DNA from: Dehalogenimonas formicexedens
GTDB lineage: Bacteria > Chloroflexota > Dehalococcoidia > Dehalococcoidales > Dehalococcoidaceae
Direction: 5' to 3'
NCBI RefSeq assembly: GCF_001953175.1
Contig: NZ_CP018258.1
Location: 248,001 to 312,000, forward strand
DNA length: 64,000 nucleotides
The notes under the pieces were generated by a model. The model was given only the letters and a program-made list of their open reading frames with translations, did no database searches and was not told the DNA's origin. Positions 26,054 to 34,889 of the stretch are shown here, in pieces; within the stretch, counting starts at the first letter, position 1, and each line of letters opens with the position of its first letter. The translations under genes were made by a program, and so were the position numbers.

Positions 26054-26251
26054 TTAAACGATCGTTTTGACACTCTCGGAACGTTTTTCGGATGCGAACA
26101 CCCATTCGTCTATCTCATTTCTCCTGAATTTCCACAGGCGACCCAATTTGTGTGCGGGAAGACCTTTTCGTTCAATCCACTTGTATAGGGTGTCTCTTTT
26201 AACTCCGAGGTAGTTAGCCACCTCATCCACCGACAGCCAACGATTTTCCAT
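26054..26251 (-). CDS. Excisionase/MerR-type helix-turn-helix protein, first gene of the operon
   Basis: A 65-aa DNA-binding protein with the classical pattern WLSVDEVANYLGVKRDTLYKW (helix-turn-helix) and GRLWKFRRNEIDEWV (wing and second helix), as in excisionases and small MerR-type regulators. ATG 26251 gives the usual length; an in-frame ATG at 26281 is also possible and would fit the promoter. As the first gene of the operon it is a likely regulator of its own promoter (26326-26354). It could also be a left-over excisionase of the element that carried the operon. Confidence 0.8.
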   Translation of the reverse strand: MENRWLSVDEVANYLGVKRDTLYKWIERKGLPAHKLGRLWKFRRNEIDEWVFASEKRSESVKTIV

Positions 26252-26325
26252 AGTTAGACTCTCAAACAAGCTCGGTATCACTGGAAGACATTCTAGGAAT
26301 CATCCAGTCCTACGCGGTCGCCGTA

Positions 26326-26354
26326 ATTATAAGTTGACGCGCAATTTCAGTCAA
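26326..26354 (-). promoter_or_regulatory. Strong sigma-70 promoter of the defence operon
   Basis: Read on the - strand: TTGACT (-35), exactly 17 bases, TATAAT (-10). Transcription would start about 26319, 40-70 bases before the first gene. A region this close to consensus suggests constitutive expression by the housekeeping sigma factor unless repressed by the first gene product. Confidence 0.8.
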
Positions 26355-26493
26355 TACCTATTATATTGGCATTACTATGAGTATATACTGTTATATTGTG
26401 ATATATCGGACACCCAAGCCAAATTAGGATAGCTCCGTAGAATGTTCAGTCCCCCCCGTTTTGCAAAGTACGTTTTACTGATACAATCGGAGC

Positions 26494-27396
26494 ATGAGTA
26501 CCAGGTTACCTGTTGGAATAAATCCTTCGGCGCTATGCTTCGACGGAGAGAGTATTTGGGTAGCCAATGCTGGCAGCAACAGAATCACAAAGCTACGAGC
26601 GAGTGACGGAAGTATTGTTGGGAGTTATCCGGCGGCCGGTCGACATCCCTGTGCCCTTTGTTTCGATGGAATGTCGATTTGGGTGGCCAATAGCGGTAGT
26701 AATTCTGTCTCGAGACTGCGCGCGACTGATGGAAGGTTCCAGGGGAGTTATCCAATTGAAGGTCAGCACCCTTGCGCTATTTGCTACGATGGCGCAGACG
26801 TTTGGATCGCTAATTATCTAAGCGAGTCCGTATCGAGGTTATCGGCGACTAATGGTAACCTTCGTGGAAATTATCGTATCCCCTCAGACGACGTTCGAAG
26901 GAGTAAGCCATGCGCCATCTGTTTTGATGGCAAACATATATGGGTAGCAGACGTCAGTAGAAATAACCTCTATAAGCTTCGAGCGACGGATGGAGCCTTA
27001 ATGGGGTGTTATGGAGATGGTGAATCAGGATTTCATCAGCCCTGTGCGCTTTGTTTTGATGGCAATAATATTTGGGTAGCCAATAATCATACTGATAGCG
27101 TCGCGAAATTGTCGACCGATGATGGACCACATATAAAACATTATTCAGTGGCTCTCTCCGGTCGCCACCGACCAGTTGCTCTTTGCTTCGATGGTCGCAA
27201 TATTTGGGTGGCTAATAATAAGAGCAATAGCGTCACTAAATTGCGTGCAGGAGATGGAGGCCTATTAGAAAACTACCCAGTCATAGGCATTAGCGCGAAG
27301 AACTGTCATCCGCGTTCTATCTGCTTTGATGGGTTAAAAATCTGGGTAGCAAACAATAACGATAGCAGCGTCACAGCTTTCGACGTGGAGAACTAG
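26494..27396 (+). CDS. Seven-repeat beta-propeller protein with CFDG motif
   Basis: A 300-aa protein made of seven imperfect repeats of about 41-46 residues. Each repeat contains P-x-A-L/I-CFDG-x-x-IWVAN, then 7-8 residues, then KLRA-DG and a YP-like ending. This is an NHL/YVTN-type propeller with one repeat per blade and a complete seven-blade ring. A Cys precedes each FDG. There is no signal peptide, so it is probably cytoplasmic. It is transcribed away from the defence operon. Function unknown; propellers of this type usually bind proteins or ligands. A TACAAT box 7 bases before the ATG suggests a leaderless or nearly leaderless mRNA. Confidence 0.75.
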   Translation: MSTRLPVGINPSALCFDGESIWVANAGSNRITKLRASDGSIVGSYPAAGRHPCALCFDGMSIWVANSGSNSVSRLRATDGRFQGSYPIEGQHPCAICYDGADVWIANYLSESVSRLSATNGNLRGNYRIPSDDVRRSKPCAICFDGKHIWVADVSRNNLYKLRATDGALMGCYGDGESGFHQPCALCFDGNNIWVANNHTDSVAKLSTDDGPHIKHYSVALSGRHRPVALCFDGRNIWVANNKSNSVTKLRAGDGGLLENYPVIGISAKNCHPRSICFDGLKIWVANNNDSSVTAFDVEN

Positions 27397-27589
27397 ACAT
27401 AATCTGAACTCAAATTCCGAACTTAACGGGCAAGCTCAGCCAACATCAAACGCTATCTCAAATACCGGAGTTCTGTCTGTCGTACACCGTAGCCCACCAC
27501 TTCAGACCCTCTCTCGAGTCAACCCCGGCCTTATCGAGCGTCCTCAATTCTAGAAAACGCCAGATAGAGCGGAAAGTATCTCGCCCGCT

Positions 27590-29344
27590 ATGAATTTTTC
27601 CGGTTTCAATGTAAATCTCGGTTGGGTCAAAGTCAGGCTGGATGCTATTTGGCTCTTGATAATCCCGTTGCTGTTTTGGGGGATCACCGATTTCTACGTG
27701 CCCTTGATGGGATCGATGTCGAACCTTCAGACCTGGACGATCGCTGGCGCAATAGTTCTTCTTGTTCTGATCTCACTCCTGGCCCATGTCGCGGGGCACG
27801 CTATAGCCGCGAAGCTGCTAGGAGACAGCTTACCAAAGAGGACCCCGATTTATTTGATCGCCGAACCTGCGCAAGCTTGGCCTCTTGCCCGAAGCCCCGG
27901 CCGGGAGGCTATTTCAGCGGCCGCAGGACCGATAGCAGAAATGCTTCTGGCTGTCGCCGCTTTCATGGTCTGGAACCAGCAGATCAACCCTTATGTAAGC
28001 TCGGTGGCCTTATTCCTGGCCGTTTTCAACCTTTTTGTAGCAGTATTCAATTTGATACCGGCTTTTCCTTTAGATGGCGGGCGATTACTAAGGGCGATCC
28101 TGTGGGGGCTGTTCGACGCACCGGTTCGAGGCACATGGCTTGCTAAATGGGCGGGCTTCTGGGGGATCATCGCCGTTACCTTTTGGGGGATAGTTCTCAT
28201 ATCTCAACAGGCCAGCCTGGAGTGGCCGGCGGGGCTGATAGCATTTTCTCAAGCAGCATTAATGGCAATTTCCTTTGTCTCAGTAAAAGTCCCACTGCAA
28301 CCATCTTTTGAAGAAATATCTACACGCAAGCATGGACTGGTGACGTCAGCCAGCCTGGCGGTTCTCTCGATCATGCCTTTGGGAGCTATCACGGTCGGTT
28401 TGATGCCGATGAATTACGGACTTTATGCGCCGGGAGTCACCGCACCGGTTGAACCGATGGTCAGGGTTCCCGTTGAATACAGTCACTCTTCAGACGGCAG
28501 CTTAATGCTTACGTCTGTCATTCCCCAGGCACCGATCTTATTTACGGAGTGGGTGTGGGGCTGTTTCGATAAGTCTGTGAGGCTGGCGCCGGAGGAAGAA
28601 ATTTTCCCGCCGAATCAATCGGTCCGTTCACAGGCCGAGGAGGGGCACCACATGCTCTTCGACAGCCAGACCACGGCGACGGTCGTTGGCCTGCGCCTTG
28701 CCGGGTATCCGGTCACTGTTAAAAGTGACGGAGTACTGGTCGAATCCATACTGGCCGACAGCCCGGCACACAGCGTACTCTTAGAAGGCGACGTGATAAC
28801 CGGACTGAACCAGCAACCGGTCAACTCCGTCATCGAACTCCAAAATCTGATGCAGGGGCAAAAGGAGGGCGCTGAAATCCGGCTAACGGTCCTGCGCCGG
28901 GGTGTGACGCTGGATGTGCTGGTTGAGACGCTTCCGCCTGCGTTTGTCGGTGGTCCGGTGCGCATCGGGATCGGCGGCGAGACTCACGTGACCGGTTTCA
29001 CGTTGCCCTTTTCGGTAGATATAACGCCGGAAAAAATCATCGGCGGACCTTCAGCGGGGCTGATGTTTACCCTTGCGGTTTATGACCGAGTCACGGCAGA
29101 CGACTTGACGAAGGGGTATCGGATAGCTGGAACCGGAACGATCGATATTAACGGGAACGTGGGGGCGATCGGCGGCGTCCAGCAGAAGGTGGCGGCGGCA
29201 GAGAGGGCGGGCGCCAGGTACTTTCTAACTCCGGCGGAAAACTTCGCGGATGCTTCAAAAGCGGCCGAGAACATTATCGTAATTCAGGTTAAAACCGCTC
29301 AGGCTGCTATCGATTTTTTGAACAGTTTACCTCCGGCGGGATGA
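27590..29344 (+). CDS. S2P-like (M50) - PDZ - Lon-type protease fusion
   Basis: A 584-aa membrane protein with three parts. Residues 1-230 contain about six membrane spans and M50 elements: H66-VAGH-70 and the second motif FPLDGGR with Asp162. The catalytic Glu of HExxH is replaced by Val. Residues about 370-445 form a PDZ domain (GVLVESILADSPAH, GDVITGLNQQPV). Residues about 450-580 are a Lon (S16) proteolytic domain with the Ser488/Lys533 dyad (GGPSAG and GGVQQK). YlbL-type proteins join PDZ and Lon, but fusion to an S2P-like domain is unusual. If the S2P part is inactive it may only recruit or hold membrane substrates. It is probably a membrane quality-control or signalling protease. Confidence 0.8.
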   Translation: MNFSGFNVNLGWVKVRLDAIWLLIIPLLFWGITDFYVPLMGSMSNLQTWTIAGAIVLLVLISLLAHVAGHAIAAKLLGDSLPKRTPIYLIAEPAQAWPLARSPGREAISAAAGPIAEMLLAVAAFMVWNQQINPYVSSVALFLAVFNLFVAVFNLIPAFPLDGGRLLRAILWGLFDAPVRGTWLAKWAGFWGIIAVTFWGIVLISQQASLEWPAGLIAFSQAALMAISFVSVKVPLQPSFEEISTRKHGLVTSASLAVLSIMPLGAITVGLMPMNYGLYAPGVTAPVEPMVRVPVEYSHSSDGSLMLTSVIPQAPILFTEWVWGCFDKSVRLAPEEEIFPPNQSVRSQAEEGHHMLFDSQTTATVVGLRLAGYPVTVKSDGVLVESILADSPAHSVLLEGDVITGLNQQPVNSVIELQNLMQGQKEGAEIRLTVLRRGVTLDVLVETLPPAFVGGPVRIGIGGETHVTGFTLPFSVDITPEKIIGGPSAGLMFTLAVYDRVTADDLTKGYRIAGTGTIDINGNVGAIGGVQQKVAAAERAGARYFLTPAENFADASKAAENIIVIQVKTAQAAIDFLNSLPPAG

Positions 29345-29415
29345 TCGAACAATCCAGCTCGAAACGGGATAACAAAGAACCTTCCATACAAGCTAACGAC
29401 GATCAAAAATAATTG

Positions 29416-29444
29416 TTGTCAAACGATTAACTCAGGAGTATGAT
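29416..29444 (+). promoter_or_regulatory. Sigma-70 promoter of the surface protein gene
   Basis: TTGTCA, 17 bases, TATGAT; predicted start near 29451, about 40 bases before the ATG at 29492. Confidence 0.65.
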
Positions 29445-29491
29445 TCTTCGAAAGTAAACGTGAGGGGCGATGCCGGGAGATGTAGTTGGGC

Positions 29492-32400
29492 ATGAAAAAT
29501 CGTCCCTTTCATCTGGCCTCCGGTTTCATCAAAATCCTTTTTGTAACGGTCCTCTGTTTATCATTTTCCATTCCGGCTCATCTCTACGCCGACAGGCAAT
29601 TTACCATAACGCCAAGTGCTGGAACGGGCGGCATAATCACTCCCCCGAACCCCCAGAACGTGCCCGAGGGGAATAGCAAATCGTTCACGATTACGGCGAA
29701 CTTGGGTTACCATATCGCGGAGGTGTTGGTGGATGGCGCCTCGGTCGGGGCTGTGGTTTTATACACTTTTACCAACGTCACCGCCGATCATACCATCGCT
29801 GCCAGTTTCTCCCAAGATACGCCGCAGACCTTCACCATCACGGCGAGCGCGGGCGCCAATGGAGCGATCGATCCGTCCGGGGCGGTGGCCGTCGCTTCCG
29901 GGGGCAGTCAGGTTTTCAATATCACAGCCGGGGCGGGTTTTCATGTAATGGATGTACTGGTCGATGGCGGCTCGATAGGGCCGGCGGTTTCATATACCTT
30001 TACCGATGTAATAGCCGATCACACCATTGAAGCAAGTTTTGCACCCGACGTAACACAGAATTTCACCATAACGGCGAGTGCCGGGGCAAACGGAACCATT
30101 GATCCGCCGGGAGCTATAACTGTCGTTTCTGGAGGGAGCCAAACCTTCAACATTAACCCCGGAACCGGTTTTCATGTCCTGGATGTGCTGGTTGACGATA
30201 TTTCAGCAGGGGCGGTGACGTCCTACACGTTTACAAACCTAACTGCAAATCACACTATCGCGGCCAGTTTTACCGCTGATTCCTACACTCTGACCTACAC
30301 TGCCGGCCCGGGCGGCACGGTCAGCGGCATCACATCCCAGATGGTGAATTACGGTGAGAGCGGGACACCGGTCGCCGCGGTACCCGGCACCGGCTACCAT
30401 TTCGTCACCTGGAGCGATGGTATTCTTACTGACAGCCGCACCGACGCGAACGTTGTCGCTGATATATCGGTGAGCGCCAGTTTCGCTCCGGACGTTGCGC
30501 CGAAACTAACGATCACTCCGACGGCAGGCGCGGGAGGCACCATCAACCCGTCCGCTGCTGTGACAGTGACCCCGGGCGGGAGCCAGGTTTTCGCCATCAC
30601 CGCTGATGCCGGCTATTATATTTTGGATGTACTGGTCGATGGGGTTTCGATAGGGGCGATGGCCTCTTACATTTTTACCAACGTGGTTGCCGACCACACC
30701 ATTACAGCCAGTTTTGCCGTAAACACATACACCTTGACCTATACTGCCGATGCTCATGGAACGATAAACGGAGGGTCACCTCAGGTTGTGAATTTCGGCG
30801 GCAGCGGCACGCCGGTAACTGCGGCGCCGGACATCGGGTACCACTTCATCTGCTGGAGCGACGGGGTCCTGACCGCAAGCCGCACCGACGCGAACGTAAC
30901 CGCTGAAATATCGGTAAGCGCCAGTTTTGCCCCGGATATTCACACCGTGGTATTCGATTCACAAGGGGGCTCCGCGATCAGTTCGCAGTCGGTTTCGTAC
31001 GGCGGATTGGTGGTTTTGCCCACTCCACCCGCACGGGATGCCCATGTCTTCGCCGGCTGGTATAAAGAAGCCGCTTGCACCAGCCAATGGAATTTTAACA
31101 CCGATATCGTTACAGACAATACGACAATTTATGCCAATTGGACGGCTTCGAGCGGTGGCGGCGGAGACGGGGGGGGATTTGGATCTCAGGTGGTGGGAAT
31201 CGGGTTGGCGGGGACCTCACCCTTTATGGACGGAAACGGAAAAGTTATCGCTGCCGGCAGTGTCGAGACCTCGGACGGGAACCTCAAACTTGATATTCCG
31301 GTAGGCGTCTCTATCTGGAATGCCGCAGGCGCAGCACAGCCATTCCTTACGGCAGCAATTCTGTCCAATCCACCCCCAAGCCTACCCCAGGACACCCTTG
31401 TTTCAGCTTATGAGATGGGACCCAACGGAGTTACGTTCACGCCGGCGATATCGATGATATTCCACTACACTGACGATCAGGTGCCGCCCGGTTCCCGTGA
31501 ATCCGACTTAGTCATCGCCTGGTGGAACGGGTCGACTTGGGTCGAGCTGGCAGGAACCGTTGATACCGAGGCAAAAACCGTCACCGCTTCAGTAAGCCAT
31601 TTCACCAGTTTCGCCCTGTTTGCTCCGGAGCCTCCCAAATTGCCCTCGCCGATCCTTGCGATTAACACTCCCAGCGGCGGCACATCAACAGCGCAAGGCA
31701 CGGTGACCGTAACCGCATCCGTCGGTAATCTGAAGTTATTAACCGGCGAGCGCTCCAACGTTCCAGGGGAAGGCCGAATCATTTACTACTTAGACGTAAG
31801 TATCCCGATCATCCAGGGCAAATCCGCGTTGACTGCCCCGGGAACTTATGCCGAGGGAACATCGGAATCATATATCTGGGACAACCTGGCACCGGGCAGC
31901 CACACCCTGGGGATCCAGCTTATCCAGAATGACGGGACCCCGTTTGACCCGCCGGTGGTTTCAACGATTTCGATCAACGTCCTGGCGCCATCCATTTCAA
32001 CTTCTGCGCCAGAGGTCCCAAACCTGTCAATTCCGGGACTCAGCGCAGCCGGGTCTACCGGCAGTTTTAACCCGCTGCTCCTCTCCGCGCTGCTTCTACC
32101 GGCCACAGTTATGATGATATTCATGCTCTCCAGGAGAGCGGGGACGCAGCCTCGAAGGGTAGTTCCGGTTCCCATCGAGCCATCCGCCCCGGTTTTAAGA
32201 CCGAAACCAGTGACGATACCCGAAAAGATTGCCCGACAACCAATTGATGCCCCGGTGAAAATTCAGAACCAGCCCGAGACTTCTAAGCAGGTTGAGAAAC
32301 CTGTTCTCGCTCGGGTAGAAGAACTGGGAGAGTATATTATTCGTTTGCATAATACCGGTTCAGGCGCCCTGTCGGCTATAAGGGATTATATTCAACACAC

Positions 32401-32563
32401 GCCCGAGATCAAGTTGCTGACTTTGAATAACTGCTATTCCGACGTCCAGATGTGCCTAAACGTGAGTAAGGACACCGCGCTGGTGAGTTTTCTTTCCAGG
32501 ATGCTGATTAACTGCTCTGTCCGAAGGGAAGGGCGCATCATCCTGGTGAACGGCAAGAATTAA
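29492..32563 (+). CDS. Large repeat-rich surface protein with membrane anchor and cytoplasmic tail
   Basis: A 1023-aa exported protein. The N-terminus (MKNRPFHLASGFIKILFVTVLCLSF in two parts) is a signal peptide ending near residue 31. Four repeats of about 75 residues (SAGANG...VLVDG...YTFTN...DHTIAASF) alternate with two InlB-like repeats (TYTAGPGGT...WSDG...ISVSASFAPD), then one Listeria-Bacteroides repeat (VFDSQGG...FAGWYK...TIYANWTA). A further beta domain (GEGRIIYYLDV...GSHTLGIQL) resembles the repeats of the lipoprotein at 43299-44204. Near residue 865 one membrane span (LLSALLLPATVMMIFML) precedes a basic 140-residue cytoplasmic tail. Probably an adhesin or cell-surface organiser. Confidence 0.8.
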   Translation: MKNRPFHLASGFIKILFVTVLCLSFSIPAHLYADRQFTITPSAGTGGIITPPNPQNVPEGNSKSFTITANLGYHIAEVLVDGASVGAVVLYTFTNVTADHTIAASFSQDTPQTFTITASAGANGAIDPSGAVAVASGGSQVFNITAGAGFHVMDVLVDGGSIGPAVSYTFTDVIADHTIEASFAPDVTQNFTITASAGANGTIDPPGAITVVSGGSQTFNINPGTGFHVLDVLVDDISAGAVTSYTFTNLTANHTIAASFTADSYTLTYTAGPGGTVSGITSQMVNYGESGTPVAAVPGTGYHFVTWSDGILTDSRTDANVVADISVSASFAPDVAPKLTITPTAGAGGTINPSAAVTVTPGGSQVFAITADAGYYILDVLVDGVSIGAMASYIFTNVVADHTITASFAVNTYTLTYTADAHGTINGGSPQVVNFGGSGTPVTAAPDIGYHFICWSDGVLTASRTDANVTAEISVSASFAPDIHTVVFDSQGGSAISSQSVSYGGLVVLPTPPARDAHVFAGWYKEAACTSQWNFNTDIVTDNTTIYANWTASSGGGGDGGGFGSQVVGIGLAGTSPFMDGNGKVIAAGSVETSDGNLKLDIPVGVSIWNAAGAAQPFLTAAILSNPPPSLPQDTLVSAYEMGPNGVTFTPAISMIFHYTDDQVPPGSRESDLVIAWWNGSTWVELAGTVDTEAKTVTASVSHFTSFALFAPEPPKLPSPILAINTPSGGTSTAQGTVTVTASVGNLKLLTGERSNVPGEGRIIYYLDVSIPIIQGKSALTAPGTYAEGTSESYIWDNLAPGSHTLGIQLIQNDGTPFDPPVVSTISINVLAPSISTSAPEVPNLSIPGLSAAGSTGSFNPLLLSALLLPATVMMIFMLSRRAGTQPRRVVPVPIEPSAPVLRPKPVTIPEKIARQPIDAPVKIQNQPETSKQVEKPVLARVEELGEYIIRLHNTGSGALSAIRDYIQHTPEIKLLTLNNCYSDVQMCLNVSKDTALVSFLSRMLINCSVRREGRIILVNGKN

Positions 32564-32603
32564 GCCGGCTAAAACTCGTAAATAATATTTTGAGGTGGTT
32601 TAC

Positions 32604-33383
32604 ATGGAAAACATCACTGAAAACCCGAAATTATTTTCTCCGGACCTGCCATCAGTCATAGAACGCGTCAGCGAGAACCTGAGTAAGGTTATCGAGGATG
32701 AAGGGGAGCGCATGCGGCAAAAAGTGGGCATGGAAACAGCCCCCATCATTGCCAGGGCCCGTCAGGAGTATAAAGAATTGATGTTCCATTTCCTGGCCGA
32801 GCAGGCCGAAACGGTCAGGCAGGAAGCGGCGATGACCTCGATCGATATCGTCGCCAAGGCGATGGAGGAGAAAGAACGCATTCTTGAAGATGCCCGGTTA
32901 CATGCCCAGATGCAGATCGAATCGTTGATCGCCCTGGAACGGGACCGGGCGGAAAAAGAGATATCCGACCACGTCGCGCTGTCCAAGCACAACGCCGATT
33001 ACGCTGCTGAAGAATACAAGCAGATCGCCAGGGAAAAGGCGGACCATGAGTGCATCCGGCTCATCGCCGAAGCCCAGGACAAGGCGGAGAATCTCATCAT
33101 CGAATCGCACGAGCGGGCCAAGCGGCAGGCGTCGGAAGTTGCCAAGGCGGAGGTAAAACGCATCCTCGAGGGCGCCAGGAAAGAAGCCTCCGGGATCGTA
33201 GAAGACGCCAGGCAAAGGGCGGAAAACGAATCGAAAGCCCGTCTCGAACGAGCCAATGTCGAAGCCAAGGCACTTGCTTCGAAGGTTGCCAACGAGGCAT
33301 TGAAAGAAGCCCTGACGAAATTGGGAACCAAGCTCAAAGAATCGTTCGACAAGACTATTTCCGATACCGACGGCAACGAATAG
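32604..33383 (+). CDS. Coiled-coil protein, Ala/Glu/Lys-rich
   Basis: A 259-aa protein; TGAGGTGG just before ATG 32604 fixes the start. Nearly the whole length (residues 20-245) is a continuous helical, heptad-patterned stretch rich in Ala, Glu, Lys and Arg (for example EGARKEASGIVEDARQRAE). That looks like V-type ATPase E-subunit stalks, flotillin-type or DivIVA-like filaments. No membrane span. It follows the surface protein gene by 40 bases. Its tail and that protein's cytoplasmic end may interact; this is a guess from proximity. Confidence 0.6.
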   Translation: MENITENPKLFSPDLPSVIERVSENLSKVIEDEGERMRQKVGMETAPIIARARQEYKELMFHFLAEQAETVRQEAAMTSIDIVAKAMEEKERILEDARLHAQMQIESLIALERDRAEKEISDHVALSKHNADYAAEEYKQIAREKADHECIRLIAEAQDKAENLIIESHERAKRQASEVAKAEVKRILEGARKEASGIVEDARQRAENESKARLERANVEAKALASKVANEALKEALTKLGTKLKESFDKTISDTDGNE

Positions 33384-33426
33384 GACACTTTTTCAGGTTA
33401 GAATCCGGCTGCCAAAACAACCGGTT

Positions 33427-34113
33427 TCACCTTGCCAAAAGGTTGAGCTTGCCAAGGATGATCAGGCCACCCACCGAAATCAGGGCAATACCCCCCGCGA
33501 CGTAAAACCAGAGGGTGAGCCGGTTCAAACGGCGAAGCAGCGGCACCAGAGTGCCTGCGGCTAATCCGACGGCCAAAAAAGGTATGCCCAGCCCGAGAGA
33601 GTATATCCCAAGTAGCGAGCTTCCCTGCCAGGCGGTACCGCTACTCATCGAAAGAGTGAGGATGCTGGCCAGGATGGGGCTGACGCATGGCGTCCAGGCA
33701 ACCGTGAACACGGCGCCGGTGAGAAACGAGCGCATGTAGCCACGGGGGCCGACCCGGAGATCGAGGCGTTTCTCAAAATTAATCTGAGGGAAACGCGCCG
33801 CCGCCAACATGTATAAGCCCAACAGTACCAACACGGTCCCGGAGATATACCTGACGGCAGGAGTAAACGGATTGACGACGGTACCGGTAAAGGCGGCTAG
33901 AGCGCCCAGGGCGGTAAACACGAGGCTGAAACCGGCCACAAAACTGAGTGAATGAAGGAATAAACCCCTGCGGTTGATCGCTGAACTCCGGGCATCCAGA
34001 AACTCAGGGCCGGCCAGGGAGGCAAGATAGACCGGCACCATCGGCAGCACACAGGGAGAAAGAAACGACAAAATCCCCCCGCCGAGAGCCGCCCAAAAAT
34101 CCACGTTGGCCAT
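33427..34113 (-). CDS. ccdA: CcdA-type thiol-disulfide transmembrane transporter
   Basis: A 228-aa protein with six membrane spans. It has the two redox cysteines of the CcdA/DsbD-beta family: FLSPCVLPMVPVY near the N-terminus and WTPCVSPILASI in the middle. It moves electrons from cytoplasmic thioredoxin across the membrane to an extracytoplasmic thiol protein. Its gene lies 8 bases after the thioredoxin-like lipoprotein gene, so that lipoprotein is the obvious electron acceptor. The pair may maintain reduced thiols outside the cell. Confidence 0.9.
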   Translation of the reverse strand: MANVDFWAALGGGILSFLSPCVLPMVPVYLASLAGPEFLDARSSAINRRGLFLHSLSFVAGFSLVFTALGALAAFTGTVVNPFTPAVRYISGTVLVLLGLYMLAAARFPQINFEKRLDLRVGPRGYMRSFLTGAVFTVAWTPCVSPILASILTLSMSSGTAWQGSSLLGIYSLGLGIPFLAVGLAAGTLVPLLRRLNRLTLWFYVAGGIALISVGGLIILGKLNLLAR

Positions 34114-34121
34114 CGTGCGTT

Positions 34122-34889
34122 TTACGGTTTGGAGCTGAGAGCCGCCTGAAGGACCTCGCCATTGGCAGCTTTAAGATATACCACTGCCTTCAGATTGGCC
34201 GAAGTTCCGTTGTAGGCAGAGCTGATGTTGAACTGCTGGGAGGCTCCTGCCGCCAGGCCGGCGACGGTTATCGGGGCCGGGAGGTCGCGCACGGTGTAGT
34301 GGTGCTCGTCGAATCCCAGGTCTTCGAATAAGACAACGTATAATTTGGCGTTGGAAATGGATGAGGCGCCTGTATTGGTGACGGTGGTGCTCACGCTAAT
34401 GCTACCGGAGGTTTTCATCGTCGATGCTATAGCCACAACAGGCGTTTTGGCCAGTTCCCGATCGATGACTGCTTTCTGCTGGACGTAACTTGCGTCGCTG
34501 CCGCCTATGATTAAGTTGCCGCCGTTAAGATACATCGAGGGGAAGCCCCGGACGTTGTATTCGGCGGCCTTGGCTTCTGTGGATGGGGTGGCGTATTTAT
34601 CACCGGAATGGTATTGCAATACCAGCAGTTTGCCGGGGCCGAGTTCTGAGGCATTCTTTTCGATCGCTCGCGACGCGAACGGGCAGTAGCTTCACCAATC
34701 CCCGGTGAACATTTCCGCCAGCACGACCCGCGTTTGGGCTTGCAGAGACGAAGGTGCGGGACCTGTGACGCCCGGACTTTGGCTCGAAGGCGTCGGATTT
34801 TGAAGGGAGCTGCCGCAACCGGCCAGGAAAGCGACGACGGCCAGAATCCCGGTCACAGCGACGATCCGGTTGTGAAATCCGAGCTTCAT
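34122..34889 (-). CDS. Thioredoxin-like lipoprotein with in-frame TGA (candidate selenoprotein)
   Basis: The whole frame codes for 255 residues if TGA at 34692-34694 (codon 66) is read through. ATG 34889 is preceded by a GGGGGGGA site. The N-terminus has a lipoprotein signal with LAGC at the lipobox. Next comes EMFTGDW-(TGA)-SYCPFAS: the TGA takes the place of the first Cys of the WCxxC thioredoxin active site, giving U-S-Y-C. Downstream, RGFPSMYLNGG matches the thioredoxin cis-Pro region, and about 100 residues of a beta-rich C-terminal domain follow. Codon usage and frame continue unchanged after the TGA. A hairpin follows at SECIS distance. Neighbouring ccdA would supply electrons. The alternative is a nonsense mutation or an assembly error. 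Confidence 0.75.
34665..34691 (-). promoter_or_regulatory. Candidate bacterial SECIS hairpin after the TGA
   Basis: On the - strand, 10 bases after the TGA, CGTTCGC (34681-34675) pairs with GCGAGCG (34671-34665) around a GTC loop: 7 base pairs with one U-G wobble. The loop begins 17 bases after the TGA and its first base is G, matching the general bacterial SECIS rules known to me (short loop with G near its start, about 16-37 bases from UGA). Confidence 0.55.

Noticed and set aside
14534-26281. Direct assignment of the operon to classical Dnd or to type 4 BREX.
   Set aside because: DndA, DndE, PglZ and BrxL are all missing, and the DUF4007, PLD-helicase and sigma genes do not belong to the standard sets. 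Kept as a related but separate candidate.
33384-33426. Terminator between the coiled-coil gene and ccdA.
   Set aside because: Only weak, short pairing is possible in these 43 bases; no feature is called.
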